Positions 23,160-31,892 of a stretch of DNA of 33,490 nucleotides are shown in pieces. Below the pieces are notes generated by a model. It was given only the letters and a program-made list of their open reading frames with translations, did not search any database and had not been told where the DNA came from. The position numbers were made by a program, and so were the translations under genes. Source of the DNA: Deltaproteobacteria bacterium. GTDB taxonomy: Bacteria; Desulfobacterota; BSN033; UBA1163. The stretch spans positions 1 through 33,490 of the forward strand of contig JAGVBT010000024.1 of the NCBI GenBank assembly GCA_020059605.1. The letters run 5' to 3'. Numbering within the stretch: position 1 is the stretch's first letter; each line of letters starts with the position of its first letter.

Positions 23160-24239
23160 ATGACACTTCCTCAACCCAAAACAAAAATCCAGGCAGAACT
23201 TCTTCGATGGTTTAATAAGCATCACAGAGACCTGCCCTGGCGAAAGACAAAAGACCCCTATGCCATATGGGTTTCGGAGATCATGCTTCAGCAGACCCAG
23301 GTGGCCACGGTCATCCCATATTACGAAAAATTCCTAAAAACCTTTCCAACGGTTCGATCCTTGGCCAAAGCCCATCTATCAAGGGTATTAAAAGTCTGGG
23401 AAGGACTGGGATACTATTCGAGGACAAGAAATCTTCATCAGGCCTCCGGGATGATAACAAACCGCTTCAATGGAAAAATCCCCGACACACTGAAAGACCT
23501 CCTCACCCTTCCCGGAATTGGCCGTTCCACTGCTGGCGCCATCCTATCCATCGCCTACAACAGAGAGGCCCCTATCCTCGATGGTAATGCGAAGAGAGTC
23601 TTATCAAGGCTATTTGCCACTTCAGGTAATCCGATAAGAGGTGAGACCGAAGGTCTTCTCTGGCAACTCTCAGAATCGCTTCTCCCGAAAGGCAGAGCCG
23701 GGCTCTTTAACCAGGCGCTCATGGATCTGGGCGCCATGATCTGCACCCCGAAGGATCCGAAATGCATCAAGTGTCCTCTCTGTGATTTTTGTAAAGCCCA
23801 TGCATCGGGAGAACCCGAAAGCTTTCCATTGAAGAAGGTCAGGAAAAAAATCCCCCACATCAAAGCGGTCTCCGCGGTCATCCGGAAGGACGGGAAGGTT
23901 TTGCTCAGGCAGAGGCCCCCCAAAGGGCTTCTTGGAGGGCTATGGGAGTTCCCGAACTGGCCCATAGATGGGAAAAAAGATTTGATGGAATATTTATGGT
24001 TAAAAGTTAAAAGTGATCTTGGCTTAGAAGTGAAAGGTAAGGTGCTTTTGGGCACCTTCCAGCAGACCTATTCCCACTTCAAACTCACCCTCTCTGTCTT
24101 CCAAGGCAAGTATCTCGATGGGGAAAAGGCAGGAAGTTGGGTTCCCCTCCGAAAGTTACATTCCTTGCCCTTATCCAGAATCCACCGCAGAATCTCAGAA
24201 TCCATTTCGTACCGAGGGATTGATAAAAAATCCGATTGA
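23160..24239 (+). CDS. mutY: A/G-specific adenine DNA glycosylase
   Basis: The 359-residue enzyme removes adenine mispaired with 8-oxoguanine in base excision repair. It has the catalytic Glu40 in SEIMLQQTQV, the helix-hairpin-helix LPGIGRSTAGAIL (118-130), the catalytic Asp141 in ILDGNAKRVLSRL, and the [4Fe-4S] ligands C195-x6-C202-x2-C205-x5-C211. The C-terminal Nudix-like domain, which recognises 8-oxoG, runs from about 233 with GLLGGLWEFP and QTYSHFKL. All key residues are present and length is normal. No good Shine-Dalgarno precedes ATG 23160. It ends 3 nt before a convergent gene. Confidence 0.96.
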   Translation: MTLPQPKTKIQAELLRWFNKHHRDLPWRKTKDPYAIWVSEIMLQQTQVATVIPYYEKFLKTFPTVRSLAKAHLSRVLKVWEGLGYYSRTRNLHQASGMITNRFNGKIPDTLKDLLTLPGIGRSTAGAILSIAYNREAPILDGNAKRVLSRLFATSGNPIRGETEGLLWQLSESLLPKGRAGLFNQALMDLGAMICTPKDPKCIKCPLCDFCKAHASGEPESFPLKKVRKKIPHIKAVSAVIRKDGKVLLRQRPPKGLLGGLWEFPNWPIDGKKDLMEYLWLKVKSDLGLEVKGKVLLGTFQQTYSHFKLTLSVFQGKYLDGEKAGSWVPLRKLHSLPLSRIHRRISESISYRGIDKKSD

Positions 24240-24242
24240 ATA

Positions 24243-24914
24243 TTAAAACAGCTCGTCGATATGATCCAGAAGGTAGTCCCCCCACTCCTCCACGCTTTTT
24301 GAAAGAACGTGCACCCTTCCGTTTTTTCTTGTGACTTCCGCGCGCATCTGTTTTTTATGACACGGCTCGGCGCTCACGGCCCCTTGCATGAAAGTCCAGA
24401 AATATTTCTCTCCTGGGAGGATCATCCCATCTATCGACCCAAACGGAAAATAGTTTTCAAGATATTCGAATTGGGCATATTCCCCCATCTTAAAGCTTTC
24501 CACGTGATTTTGGGCGCCAATAGAAAGGGAAAAACAATTCATCAAGACCCTGTGCGCCCGCGAGGGGTCCTCCGGCAGGAAAGTCCTTACCCACCCTTTC
24601 CTTAAAAAAAACCCTCCCTGTTCCCTGCCTGCCTTTTTTAAAGAGGCGATACCGTATTTTTCCTGGTATTCCCGGGCGGCGCGGTCCAATTCCGAAACCT
24701 CGACAGGAGAAAGAAGCGGCGGTCTAATATAGGACCACAGATTCGAAGGGGTGATCCCCAGTTTTCTTAGGGCATCCTTTGGAAAATAAATTCTTCTCCT
24801 CGGTCCTTCTCCGTAGAGTTTAATCCTCAAAGGTCCCCTGATTGCAATCATCTCCATATAGGGAGTGATGACAGAATTGAAAACAGGGGCAATGGTGTAA
24901 TCCTTCAGCAGCAT
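24243..24914 (-). CDS. Conserved-looking protein of unknown function
   Basis: I do not recognise this 223-residue protein. It has no signal peptide or membrane helix. The N-terminal part (MLLKDYTIAPVFNSVITPYMEMIAIRG) is hydrophobic but mixed. The centre holds IYFPKDALRKLGI and a long charged helix (ELDRAAREYQEKYGI). The C-terminal half has aromatic, Gly-rich segments (YFPFGSIDGMILPG, YFWTFMQGAV). Two Cys are present without a motif. GAGGAG lies 8 nt before ATG 24914; the longer GTG start overlaps it. The gene follows RNase R by 40 nt on the same strand, so it is probably co-transcribed. It converges on mutY. Confidence 0.6.
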   Translation of the reverse strand: MLLKDYTIAPVFNSVITPYMEMIAIRGPLRIKLYGEGPRRRIYFPKDALRKLGITPSNLWSYIRPPLLSPVEVSELDRAAREYQEKYGIASLKKAGREQGGFFLRKGWVRTFLPEDPSRAHRVLMNCFSLSIGAQNHVESFKMGEYAQFEYLENYFPFGSIDGMILPGEKYFWTFMQGAVSAEPCHKKQMRAEVTRKNGRVHVLSKSVEEWGDYLLDHIDELF

Positions 24915-24954
24915 AAAAGTCACTCCTCACATATCATGGCCACCAGGACCACGG

Positions 24955-27126
24955 TTATTCAATTTGGGGTGCGGGTTGAACCATACACCTTCTCTGCCTT
25001 CCGATCAAGCCGAAATCGATATGCCTTCGCTCCACATCGACCCGTTCCACTCTCACCCTGACCGGATCACCGACCCGGTAGCTCTTATGCGTCCTTTCCC
25101 CGACAAGACAGTACCGCTCCTCGTGATAATGATAGTAATCGTCATGGAGGTCGGTCAATCTCACCATCCCCTCCACAAAAATGTCCAGTAGTTCCACGAA
25201 GAATCCAAAGGCGGCAACACCGCTGATGATCCCATCGAATTCCTCGCCGATCTTCCCCTTCATGAATCGAACGCGGTAGCGGTCCACGATCTCCCTCTCC
25301 GCCTCCATCGCGACCCTCTCCCTCCGGGAAAGATGGACTGCCTTCCCGGCCAACACCTCTTCTGTGATCTTTTCCTCTCTTTTCCGGAGCGCCGCCTTCA
25401 GGAGACGATGAACAATCAGGTCAGGATAGCGCCGGATGGGCGAGGTGAAATGGGTATAGGCCATGGAAGCCAGGCCAAAATGGCCCGCGTTTTTGGCCGA
25501 ATATTTTGCCCACTTCATCGACCTGAGAAGGATATTGTGAATCAACTTCTCCTCCGGCTTTCCTTTCGCTTCGGAAAGAATCCTCTGAAGGTCTTTCGGG
25601 GAAGGGGCATCCTCTTTTTTCATCGCATATCCCAGGTGCGAAACGAACTTTCGAAACTCATCGATCGCCTCTCCGGAAGGGGGCTCGTGAATGCGGAAAA
25701 TGGAAACCGCTCCCCTTTTTTCCATGAAACGGGCCACCGCCTCATTGGCTGCGATCATAAATTCTTCGATCACCTGGTGGGCCACGTTTCTTTCCGCCCG
25801 GATGATTTCTTCGGTCTCCCCCTGTAGGTTTAGGATGACCTCGGGTTCCGGCAGGTCGAAGTCAAGCGCGCCCCGCTTCAATCTTTTCTCGCGAAGCATC
25901 TGCGAGAGGGATGCCATCGCCTCCATGGAAGGAACCAGATCTTTAAATTTATCCTTCAGTCGATCGTCCTCGCCCGAAAGGATCTTCTTCACGATGGTAT
26001 AGGTCAGTCTTGCCCTGCTCCGTATCACGCTGGGATAGAAACGAACTTCTCTTTCCTCTCCCCTAACATCATATCGAACCTCAGCCGTAAGGGTAAGACG
26101 ATCCACCCCGGGGTGGAGACAACAGACCTCATTCGACAGTTCCGGGGGGAACATGGGAATCGCGCGGTCCGGGAAATAGACGCTTGTTCCCCGGCCGTAA
26201 GCCTCCTCATCCAGAACGGTCCCCTCCTTGACATAGTGGCTTACATCGGAGATCGAAACATAGAGCCTCATCCCGCCATCTCTTTCCTTCTCAATGGAAA
26301 CGGCATCATCAAAATCTTTTGCCTTTTCCCCGTCAATCGTAAAGGTCGGGACTCCCCTTAAATCGACCCGTTCCCTGCAGTCCTCCGCAGACGGGACGGA
26401 AAAAAAGTTTCTCGCCTCCTTTAAAGCATCAGCCGAGAATCGATGGGGAAGGTCATGCTTGTGAATGATGATCTGGGGTTCGATCTCCGGGTCATCGGGA
26501 TACCCCAGGATGTGTGTCACCCGGCCTTCCGGTCTTGCCCTTTCCGTGGGATACTGGGTGATCTCTGCCACCACGATCTGGCTGGGTCTTGCCCTCTTTG
26601 CCTGCCCCTCCGGAATATAAACCTCCTGCAAAACCCGTTCATCCTCCGGGATGAGATAGGCGTAGTTTTTGCCCCTCATAAACTTGCCCACCACTTTTCG
26701 GAATCCTCTCTCGAGGATCCGGATCACCTTTCCCTCCCGGCCTTTCCTACGGATGGACTCCACCCTGGCGATGACCCGGTCTCCGTGCATAGCCTCTTTC
26801 AAGTTCCTGGGATTGATAAAAATATCCTGCTCCCCCTCTGCCTCCGGGATGACGAACCCGAATCCGTCGGGGTGGCATTTCACCTTTCCGACAACCAGGC
26901 TCATCTTCTGGGGAAGGCCATACCGGTTCCCCCTGATTTTAACGACCTTTCCTTCCTCGGCCAGGTCCCTTAACTGCTCCCGGAAAACCCTCCTTTCTTC
27001 CTTACCGAGCCCGAAGTGTTGAAGGACCTCTCTGAGAAGCAGGGGCCGGTCCTCCTCTTCCATCAGCCGGAGAATCTCCTGCGCCGTAATCTCCTGTCCG
27101 CTAATCTTTTTTTCTTTTCTTCCCAT
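24955..27126 (-). CDS. rnr: Ribonuclease R (3'-5' exoribonuclease)
   Basis: The 723-residue enzyme degrades structured RNA from the 3' end. Domains in order are an N-terminal winged helix (about 11-75, with ITAQEILRLM), two cold-shock/OB domains (about 80-215, DGFGFVIPE and NYAYLIPEDE), the RNB catalytic domain (about 250-590), and an S1 domain (about 625-710, GIISGVAAFGFFVELLDIFVEGMV). Catalytic acidic residues are in FTIDGEKAKDFDDAV (D265, D271, D273, D274). The lysine-rich tail of E. coli RNase R is missing, as in many relatives. Start ATG 27126 is 36 nt after a terminator-like hairpin, with only a weak ribosome binding site. Confidence 0.95.
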   Translation of the reverse strand: MGRKEKKISGQEITAQEILRLMEEEDRPLLLREVLQHFGLGKEERRVFREQLRDLAEEGKVVKIRGNRYGLPQKMSLVVGKVKCHPDGFGFVIPEAEGEQDIFINPRNLKEAMHGDRVIARVESIRRKGREGKVIRILERGFRKVVGKFMRGKNYAYLIPEDERVLQEVYIPEGQAKRARPSQIVVAEITQYPTERARPEGRVTHILGYPDDPEIEPQIIIHKHDLPHRFSADALKEARNFFSVPSAEDCRERVDLRGVPTFTIDGEKAKDFDDAVSIEKERDGGMRLYVSISDVSHYVKEGTVLDEEAYGRGTSVYFPDRAIPMFPPELSNEVCCLHPGVDRLTLTAEVRYDVRGEEREVRFYPSVIRSRARLTYTIVKKILSGEDDRLKDKFKDLVPSMEAMASLSQMLREKRLKRGALDFDLPEPEVILNLQGETEEIIRAERNVAHQVIEEFMIAANEAVARFMEKRGAVSIFRIHEPPSGEAIDEFRKFVSHLGYAMKKEDAPSPKDLQRILSEAKGKPEEKLIHNILLRSMKWAKYSAKNAGHFGLASMAYTHFTSPIRRYPDLIVHRLLKAALRKREEKITEEVLAGKAVHLSRRERVAMEAEREIVDRYRVRFMKGKIGEEFDGIISGVAAFGFFVELLDIFVEGMVRLTDLHDDYYHYHEERYCLVGERTHKSYRVGDPVRVRVERVDVERRHIDFGLIGRQRRCMVQPAPQIE

Positions 27127-27152
27127 GGCTTAATCTTTGGCTCCAAGCATCT

Positions 27153-27187
27153 CCAAAAAACAAAAAGGGGCCCTGGATGCCCCTTTT
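27153..27187 (-). terminator. Rho-independent terminator after the YIP1-family gene
   Basis: Read on the minus strand, AAAAGGGGC (27187-27179) and GCCCCTTTT (27171-27163) form a 9-bp stem with a 7-nt loop, followed by a U-rich run (TTGTTTTTT). It lies between the stop at 27222 and the RNase R start at 27126. Confidence 0.8.
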
Positions 27188-27221
27188 AGATCAAAGCCAG
27201 GAATTTCACTTTCTGCCAAAT

Positions 27222-28298
27222 TTATACCCCCACCCCCCTGAACAACCCTATCCCTCCCAGGAACATGGGGAGAAGGATCGCTGCAAGGATACCCAATCCA
27301 ACCATCACGATGAAAGGGAGAAGCACTGCAAGAACCGCTTTGCCGGTGGAGATTTCATGACCTTCCCTCACGCCGAAAATGATGAGGACGATCATATAAA
27401 CGGAGCCTATGAATCCTCCGATAAATGGCACAATATCGAAAAGATGGGCGCAGTAGGAATAGGAGACCGCCCGGAAGGTGGCTTGATATCCGTTTCGATT
27501 TCCTCCGACAATCATCACGCAGAGGTGTGTGATGGCGCTCCCGACGAAAATCGAGGAAGCCACCATCAGAGGAATCAGGATCAGAGAAAGAGTCAGGAGG
27601 AGGTTATAAGGGATCAAGGCATGAATCTGGGGAGGAATGAAGGCGGAAAAGAGAAACCACTGATAGAGCAGGGATATCCCAAGCCCGATAACCCCCGAGA
27701 TGATTCCGTAGATGAGGGGAGACCAGTATCCTTTCCCCGCCGAAACTTTTTTAAAAAATTGGGTTGGGGAAAAAAGAGCCTCCCTCGTCGTTCTCATATA
27801 GGCCCAGAAGAACCCTTCTCCGCTTTCCCACGGGGAAACCTTCTCTTCGCTGGAAATTTCTCGGACCTGGCCTTCGAGTGACCGCGCCATCTCCTGGTAC
27901 TGCATAAACTTCGAAATGACGATGCCGCATTTTACACATTCATCCCCTTCGGGCTGTTCAAAACCGCATTGTGGGCAGGTCACCATGGGGCCTGTATACG
28001 TTTTTGGCTCGGATTTAGGCCTCGGCGGGAGTTCGGGCTCTCGGGGGAATTCGGTAAACTCCGTGGTGAGCTCCTCTTCCACCCTTACCCTTCCACCGAT
28101 CTCGCCAAAGGCCTTTACATACCGCTCCATCTCTTCCTTCGAGACCCCTTTCTTCACCACGATGGGAACCCTCTGGAGCAGGCTCTCCGCTTTCTCCGGA
28201 GTGAGTTTGAATTTATTTTGAAGCCCCAGGAGCAAACGACTTTCTTCTTCCGGCCCGGCCACTACCAGCCCTAAAAAGATGACCTTGTAGAGACCCAT
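27222..28298 (-). CDS. YIP1-family membrane protein with an N-terminal zinc ribbon
   Basis: The 358-residue protein has a small N-terminal domain like the L7/L12 C-terminal fold (LTPEKAESLLQRVPIVVKKGVSKEE). A zinc ribbon follows (C108-x2-C111...C121-x2-C124, in CPQCGFEQPEGDECVKCG), then a proline-rich and charged linker. About five membrane helices from residue 190 to 350 have the YIP1 pattern (FSPTQFFKKVSAGKGYWSPLIYG, FRAVSYSYCAHLFDIVPFIG). Such proteins are common in Deltaproteobacteria and their function is unknown. A ribosome binding site GGGGAGGTGAAAAG precedes the start. It is first of three minus-strand genes but has its own terminator. Confidence 0.8.
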   Translation of the reverse strand: MGLYKVIFLGLVVAGPEEESRLLLGLQNKFKLTPEKAESLLQRVPIVVKKGVSKEEMERYVKAFGEIGGRVRVEEELTTEFTEFPREPELPPRPKSEPKTYTGPMVTCPQCGFEQPEGDECVKCGIVISKFMQYQEMARSLEGQVREISSEEKVSPWESGEGFFWAYMRTTREALFSPTQFFKKVSAGKGYWSPLIYGIISGVIGLGISLLYQWFLFSAFIPPQIHALIPYNLLLTLSLILIPLMVASSIFVGSAITHLCVMIVGGNRNGYQATFRAVSYSYCAHLFDIVPFIGGFIGSVYMIVLIIFGVREGHEISTGKAVLAVLLPFIVMVGLGILAAILLPMFLGGIGLFRGVGV

Positions 28299-28411
28299 CT
28301 TTTCACCTCCCCGATCAGGAACCGACAGATGTTATGATAGTTACCATATTCGACTTCAAACTACAAGAATTATTTAGAAAATAAAAAATTCTGCCAAGAG
28401 CTTTATTAAAA

Positions 28412-28440
28412 TTGCAAAACCGATCGAAATCTGGGATAAT
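28412..28440 (+). promoter_or_regulatory. Candidate promoter of the nitronate monooxygenase-like gene
   Basis: TTGCAA (28412-28417), a 17-nt spacer and GATAAT (28435-28440) lie 50 nt before ATG 28491, in an AT-rich gap between divergent genes. Confidence 0.5.
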
Positions 28441-28490
28441 TTCCACCGTTGATCTTCGCCTTTCCACTTCCATCATGAGAGGAGAACCCT

Positions 28491-29525
28491 ATGAAAACGA
28501 GAATGACTGAGCTCCTGGGCATCACGCACCCCATCATGCTCGCGGGAATGGCCTTCATCAGTTTGCCGAAGCTTGTTGCCGCCGTTTCAAACGCCGGGGG
28601 GATCGGAATGTTAAACTCTGTCGCCTATACGCCTGACCAGGTGAGAGAAGTTATTAAACAGGTCAAATCTCTTACGGATAAGCCTTTCGGAGTCAATGCC
28701 ACACTAATCATGCCCAATGCAAGAGAAAATATTGGGATCGCCCTTGAAGAAAAAGTCCCGATTATCAATTATGCGTTGGGGAAGGGGGATTGGATCATTA
28801 AAGCAGTCCATGGATATGGCGGTAAGGTTCTGGCAACGGTGGCCATAGAAAAACATGCTCGCCGGGCCGAAGCGGACGGGGCCGATGCCCTGGTAGTGAC
28901 GGGTCATGAAGCGGCAGCCCATGGCGCAGAAGTAGGCACATTAGCAATAATCCCCACCATTGCCTCTCAAACCAGAGTTCCCATTATTGCGGCCGGTGGT
29001 TTTTGCGACGGCAGAGGATTGGCAGCCGCCCTGGTTTTAGGGGCGGATGGGATCTCCATGGGAACCCGGTTTATGCTGACCCGGGAATGCGAAATGCACG
29101 AAAAAGCAAAAGAGATTTCCCTGAAAGCAGGGATGGAAGATACCCTCTGCTCGGACAAGATCGACGGTTTGCCCGGAAGATGGCTCAAGAACCCGGCCGC
29201 CGTCAAGATGGCAGAGAGCAGGCCGTCGCCTTTTCAGGCCGTTTCCAGCGCCATACGCATAAAACGCATGATCGATGTTCCCTTTTATAAGCTCCTCTTG
29301 GGAGGGCTCAAACAGCGGCGCGTCCAGGACCTGGCCCGCCAGGCGCTGGGCCTGAAAGGGTTGCAGGTTGCCATTGAAAAAGGCGACCTGGAAACCGGGG
29401 TGTTGCCCATCAGCCAGGCCATCGGTTTAATGAAGGATCTGCCCACTTGCAAAGAGCTGATTGAACGAACCGTTGCAGAAGCCCGGGAATGCCTGGAGAC
29501 AGTGTGGGCAAAGGTCGCTTCCTGA
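28491..29525 (+). CDS. FMN-dependent nitronate monooxygenase / FabK-like enoyl reductase family
   Basis: The 344-residue TIM-barrel protein has the family marks PIMLAGMAFIS at the N-terminus, NAGGIGML (34-41), VTGHEAAAHG (136-145, with the His corresponding to the catalytic base), and the FMN-phosphate loops IIAAGGFCDGRG (165-176) and GADGISMGTRFM (184-195). The family oxidises alkyl nitronates or, as FabK, reduces enoyl-ACP. With no fatty-acid genes adjacent, the substrate is open. GAGAGGAGAACCCT gives a good ribosome binding site. A cupin gene follows after 29 nt and is probably in the same transcript. Confidence 0.85.
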   Translation: MKTRMTELLGITHPIMLAGMAFISLPKLVAAVSNAGGIGMLNSVAYTPDQVREVIKQVKSLTDKPFGVNATLIMPNARENIGIALEEKVPIINYALGKGDWIIKAVHGYGGKVLATVAIEKHARRAEADGADALVVTGHEAAAHGAEVGTLAIIPTIASQTRVPIIAAGGFCDGRGLAAALVLGADGISMGTRFMLTRECEMHEKAKEISLKAGMEDTLCSDKIDGLPGRWLKNPAAVKMAESRPSPFQAVSSAIRIKRMIDVPFYKLLLGGLKQRRVQDLARQALGLKGLQVAIEKGDLETGVLPISQAIGLMKDLPTCKELIERTVAEARECLETVWAKVAS

Positions 29526-29554
29526 AAACGATGAGGATGGAAAGGAGTCCAACG

Positions 29555-29923
29555 ATGATCCTCCGCAGTTTAGATCATCCGGAAGTAAAGGCCACCCGGT
29601 ACCGGGCGCATGGCGGGGGCATCGCCCATATGATCCTCACCACCCGTCACCTGGCAACAATGATGTTTCTTGCCCATGCGTCTGTGCCCCCGGGGAATAA
29701 ACTGCTTGGCCATGCGGACCCCATGGAAGAGATCTACATCATCCAGAAGGGCCTGGGCCGTATGCAGGTAAACGATGAGATTTTCGAAGTTAAACCCGGA
29801 GACGCCATCCACATCCCCATCGGCCATTATCACGAATTGACCAACACAGGCGATGAGGAGCTCACGATCCTGGTGGCAGCAGGGCTCATTCCAACCGGCA
29901 ATCCGGAGACCGATGACCAATGA
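29555..29923 (+). CDS. Small cupin-domain protein
   Basis: The 122-residue protein is a single cupin barrel. The first metal-binding motif is GHADPMEEIYIIQKGLGRM (52-70), where the HxD...E pattern is close to the usual HxH...E. The second is GDAIHIPIGHYHELTN (82-97) with H91 and H93. Such small cupins bind a divalent metal and act as isomerases, dioxygenases or binding proteins; the substrate cannot be told. AAGGAG lies 7 nt before ATG 29555, so the longer frame from 29489 is not used. It is probably co-transcribed with the preceding flavin enzyme. Confidence 0.82.
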   Translation: MILRSLDHPEVKATRYRAHGGGIAHMILTTRHLATMMFLAHASVPPGNKLLGHADPMEEIYIIQKGLGRMQVNDEIFEVKPGDAIHIPIGHYHELTNTGDEELTILVAAGLIPTGNPETDDQ

Positions 29924-29976
29924 AACAAACCCATGCCCTGCCCTCTCAATCAAGAACTGCTGGCCATGAATCTTAG

Positions 29977-30037
29977 TTGAAATAATTTCAAAAATTTTCC
30001 ATAATATTCCTCGACGCGGTTTTCATTGAACCCCGTC
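29977..30037 (+). promoter_or_regulatory. Promoter with palindrome and leader hairpin before the nitrite reductase genes
   Basis: TTGAAA (29977-29982), a 17-nt spacer and CATAAT (30000-30005) form a candidate promoter. A perfect palindrome TTGAAAT-A-ATTTCAA (29977-29991) covers the -35 box and could be an operator, perhaps for a CRP/FNR-like regulator; the centre spacing differs from a classical FNR site. In the leader, GACGCGGTT (30013-30021) and AACCCCGTC (30029-30037) form a hairpin with one mismatch. Confidence 0.45.
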
Positions 30038-30102
30038 GGGAAAAAATCAAATATTTTAGAAACGGCCAGGGGCACCGGCACGGTTCTGAAGGAGGAGTTT
30101 TT

Positions 30103-30192
30103 ATGTATTCAAAATTGGTCAAACAGTTCATCACCTTTCTGGTCCTCCTCTTCGGATGGACAATCGTCTTTCTGCTTGTCGGACCGAAATAA
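30103..30192 (+). CDS. 29-residue single-membrane-span peptide upstream of the cytochrome
   Basis: This small frame reads MYSKLVKQFITFLVLLFGWT and ends IVFLLVGPK, 29 residues. It has a basic N-terminus and one hydrophobic helix of about 19 residues (9-27). AAGGAGGAG lies 5 nt before ATG 30103, as good as any ribosome binding site in the window, which argues that the frame is translated. It lies 92 nt before the octaheme cytochrome gene and shares the only visible promoter with it. It may be a membrane anchor or assembly helper for the reductase; this is inference. It is too short for most gene callers. Confidence 0.65.
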   Translation: MYSKLVKQFITFLVLLFGWTIVFLLVGPK

Positions 30193-30284
30193 GTCCCCAT
30201 CCCTTATTAAGAAAGACGGAAATGAAAGTTCTGGTTTCCGGCAAATACGTCTTAGGGGGCCTAATCCTCTTAAAGGAGGTTTCT

Positions 30285-31892
30285 ATGTCCGGAAAAGGAA
30301 TCCTTGGGGTCCTGGTGTTATCTTCTCTCTCCCTTCTCCTCTGCCTCTCTTCCGCCCATTCCCAGAAGGCAGCCATCTCTAAGGAGCAGGCGGCCTGCTA
30401 CCAATGCCACGAAGAGATTAAATCGCTAAAGGCGGGAACCAAACATGCCTCCCTCGCCTGCTCGAAATGCCACGGCAAGCTGACCGAGCACCTCGATGAT
30501 CCCGAGAAACTTCCCGATACGAATCTCGAACTTTCCACCTGTGGCCGATGCCACGCCTCCCAGTACGAGACCTTTACTTCGGTCAATATGAAATCAAAGG
30601 CAAGGGTTGAGAAATCTACGACCACAAGCCGGTCTCCCACCTTTGACAAACTGATGACACCCCATGGTTTTACCAAGGAACACAATGAGCCCAGGTCTCA
30701 TGGCTTCATGCTCATCGACCACATGCTGGTGGACCGGGCCTACGGCGGCAGGTTCCAGCTGAAAAGCTGGAGAGATCATGCCAAAGCCGGGAAACTCTGG
30801 GATATCGTCATGGACACGGGAAAGGAACTTCCTCAAACCGCAAAGGCGGCAAATACGGTCTGCCTGCTCTGTAAAACAACGGACTTCATTCTGAAATGGC
30901 CTTACCTGGGCGATCCCCACCCGGCAACGGATTTGAAGAGGGCGGGAAACCCCGCAGCCGTTGACATGGCGAAAAAATATCTTAAAAACCCGCTGGGGTG
31001 CATCCATTGCCACGACCCTCATGGAGCAAAACCAAGAGTCATTCGCGACGCCCTGATCCAGGCGGTTGTAGACCGTGGAGAAGGAACCTATCCTTATGAT
31101 AGGGAGAAAAGTAAAAAAACCACCATGGAAAAAATCGAATTCCAGCGGGATGGGAAACCGTTCCGGGCCATCGGACTCCTCAACAAACCGGATTCCAATC
31201 TCCTTTGCGCCCAGTGCCATGTGGAATACAACTGCAATCCCGGTTTCGATCCGAAAACCGGGGCTCCCATCCCGATGGATGACAGAAGAGCCAATTACTT
31301 CCCATGGGTCAACGTGTTCGACCTTCAGAACCGGTATGCGGAGATAGGCTTCAAAGATTTTAAACACGGGGTCACCGGAGCGGCGCTGACAAAACTCCAG
31401 CACCCTGAAACAGAAACCTTCTGGGCAAGCAAACACGAACGGGCCGGAGTGGAGTGCAAGGATTGCCACATGCCGAAAGTAAAAGATAAGAAAGGGAAGT
31501 CCTTTACCTTCCACGGACAGCGAAGTTCAAGATATATGTTAAAAGACACCTGCATTCGTTGTCATAAATACTGGACCCACGAAGAAGCGGAATACCAGGT
31601 CGATGCCATCCAGAATTACATCCGGGGAAAGATGAGGAAGGCCGAATACTGGTTAGGGCAATTGATCGACACGTATGTCCGCGCAAAGGACCTCGGTGTG
31701 GGAGAAGAAACCCTGAAAGAAGTGCGGCCATTCCATGACAGGGCTCACATCCTATGGGAATGGTGGACTGCGGAAAACAGCGACGGTTTCCACAACCCCC
31801 AGTTGGCAAGGGAGTCTTTGACCCAGTCAATCAACGCCTCCCAGGAAGGCATCAAGCTTTTGGAAAAAGCCATCGAAGAGAAAAGAAAATAA
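30285..31892 (+). CDS. Octaheme cytochrome c nitrite reductase (ONR/TvNiR type)
   Basis: The 535-residue protein has a signal peptide (1-26, LVLSSLSLLLCLSSAHS) and eight heme sites: CYQCH (38), CSKCH (59), CGRCH (86), CLLCK (193), CIHCH (239), CAQCH (308), CKDCH (391) and CIRCH (423). Lysine in place of His at the fourth site is the mark of the catalytic heme in ammonia-forming nitrite reductases, and its position as heme 4 of 8 fits the octaheme type of Thioalkalivibrio. Y315-N-C317 after heme 6 matches the Tyr-Cys pair crosslinked in that enzyme, and H373 lies in LQHPETE as expected for the active-site His. It should reduce nitrite, possibly also sulfite, in the periplasm. ATG 30285 follows AAAGGAGG; the frame upstream to 30156 is not used. 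Confidence 0.9.
   Translation: MSGKGILGVLVLSSLSLLLCLSSAHSQKAAISKEQAACYQCHEEIKSLKAGTKHASLACSKCHGKLTEHLDDPEKLPDTNLELSTCGRCHASQYETFTSVNMKSKARVEKSTTTSRSPTFDKLMTPHGFTKEHNEPRSHGFMLIDHMLVDRAYGGRFQLKSWRDHAKAGKLWDIVMDTGKELPQTAKAANTVCLLCKTTDFILKWPYLGDPHPATDLKRAGNPAAVDMAKKYLKNPLGCIHCHDPHGAKPRVIRDALIQAVVDRGEGTYPYDREKSKKTTMEKIEFQRDGKPFRAIGLLNKPDSNLLCAQCHVEYNCNPGFDPKTGAPIPMDDRRANYFPWVNVFDLQNRYAEIGFKDFKHGVTGAALTKLQHPETETFWASKHERAGVECKDCHMPKVKDKKGKSFTFHGQRSSRYMLKDTCIRCHKYWTHEEAEYQVDAIQNYIRGKMRKAEYWLGQLIDTYVRAKDLGVGEETLKEVRPFHDRAHILWEWWTAENSDGFHNPQLARESLTQSINASQEGIKLLEKAIEEKRK

Noticed and set aside
30594..31514. 306-residue minus-strand ORF
   Set aside because: It is antisense to the octaheme cytochrome gene; the plus strand carries all heme motifs.
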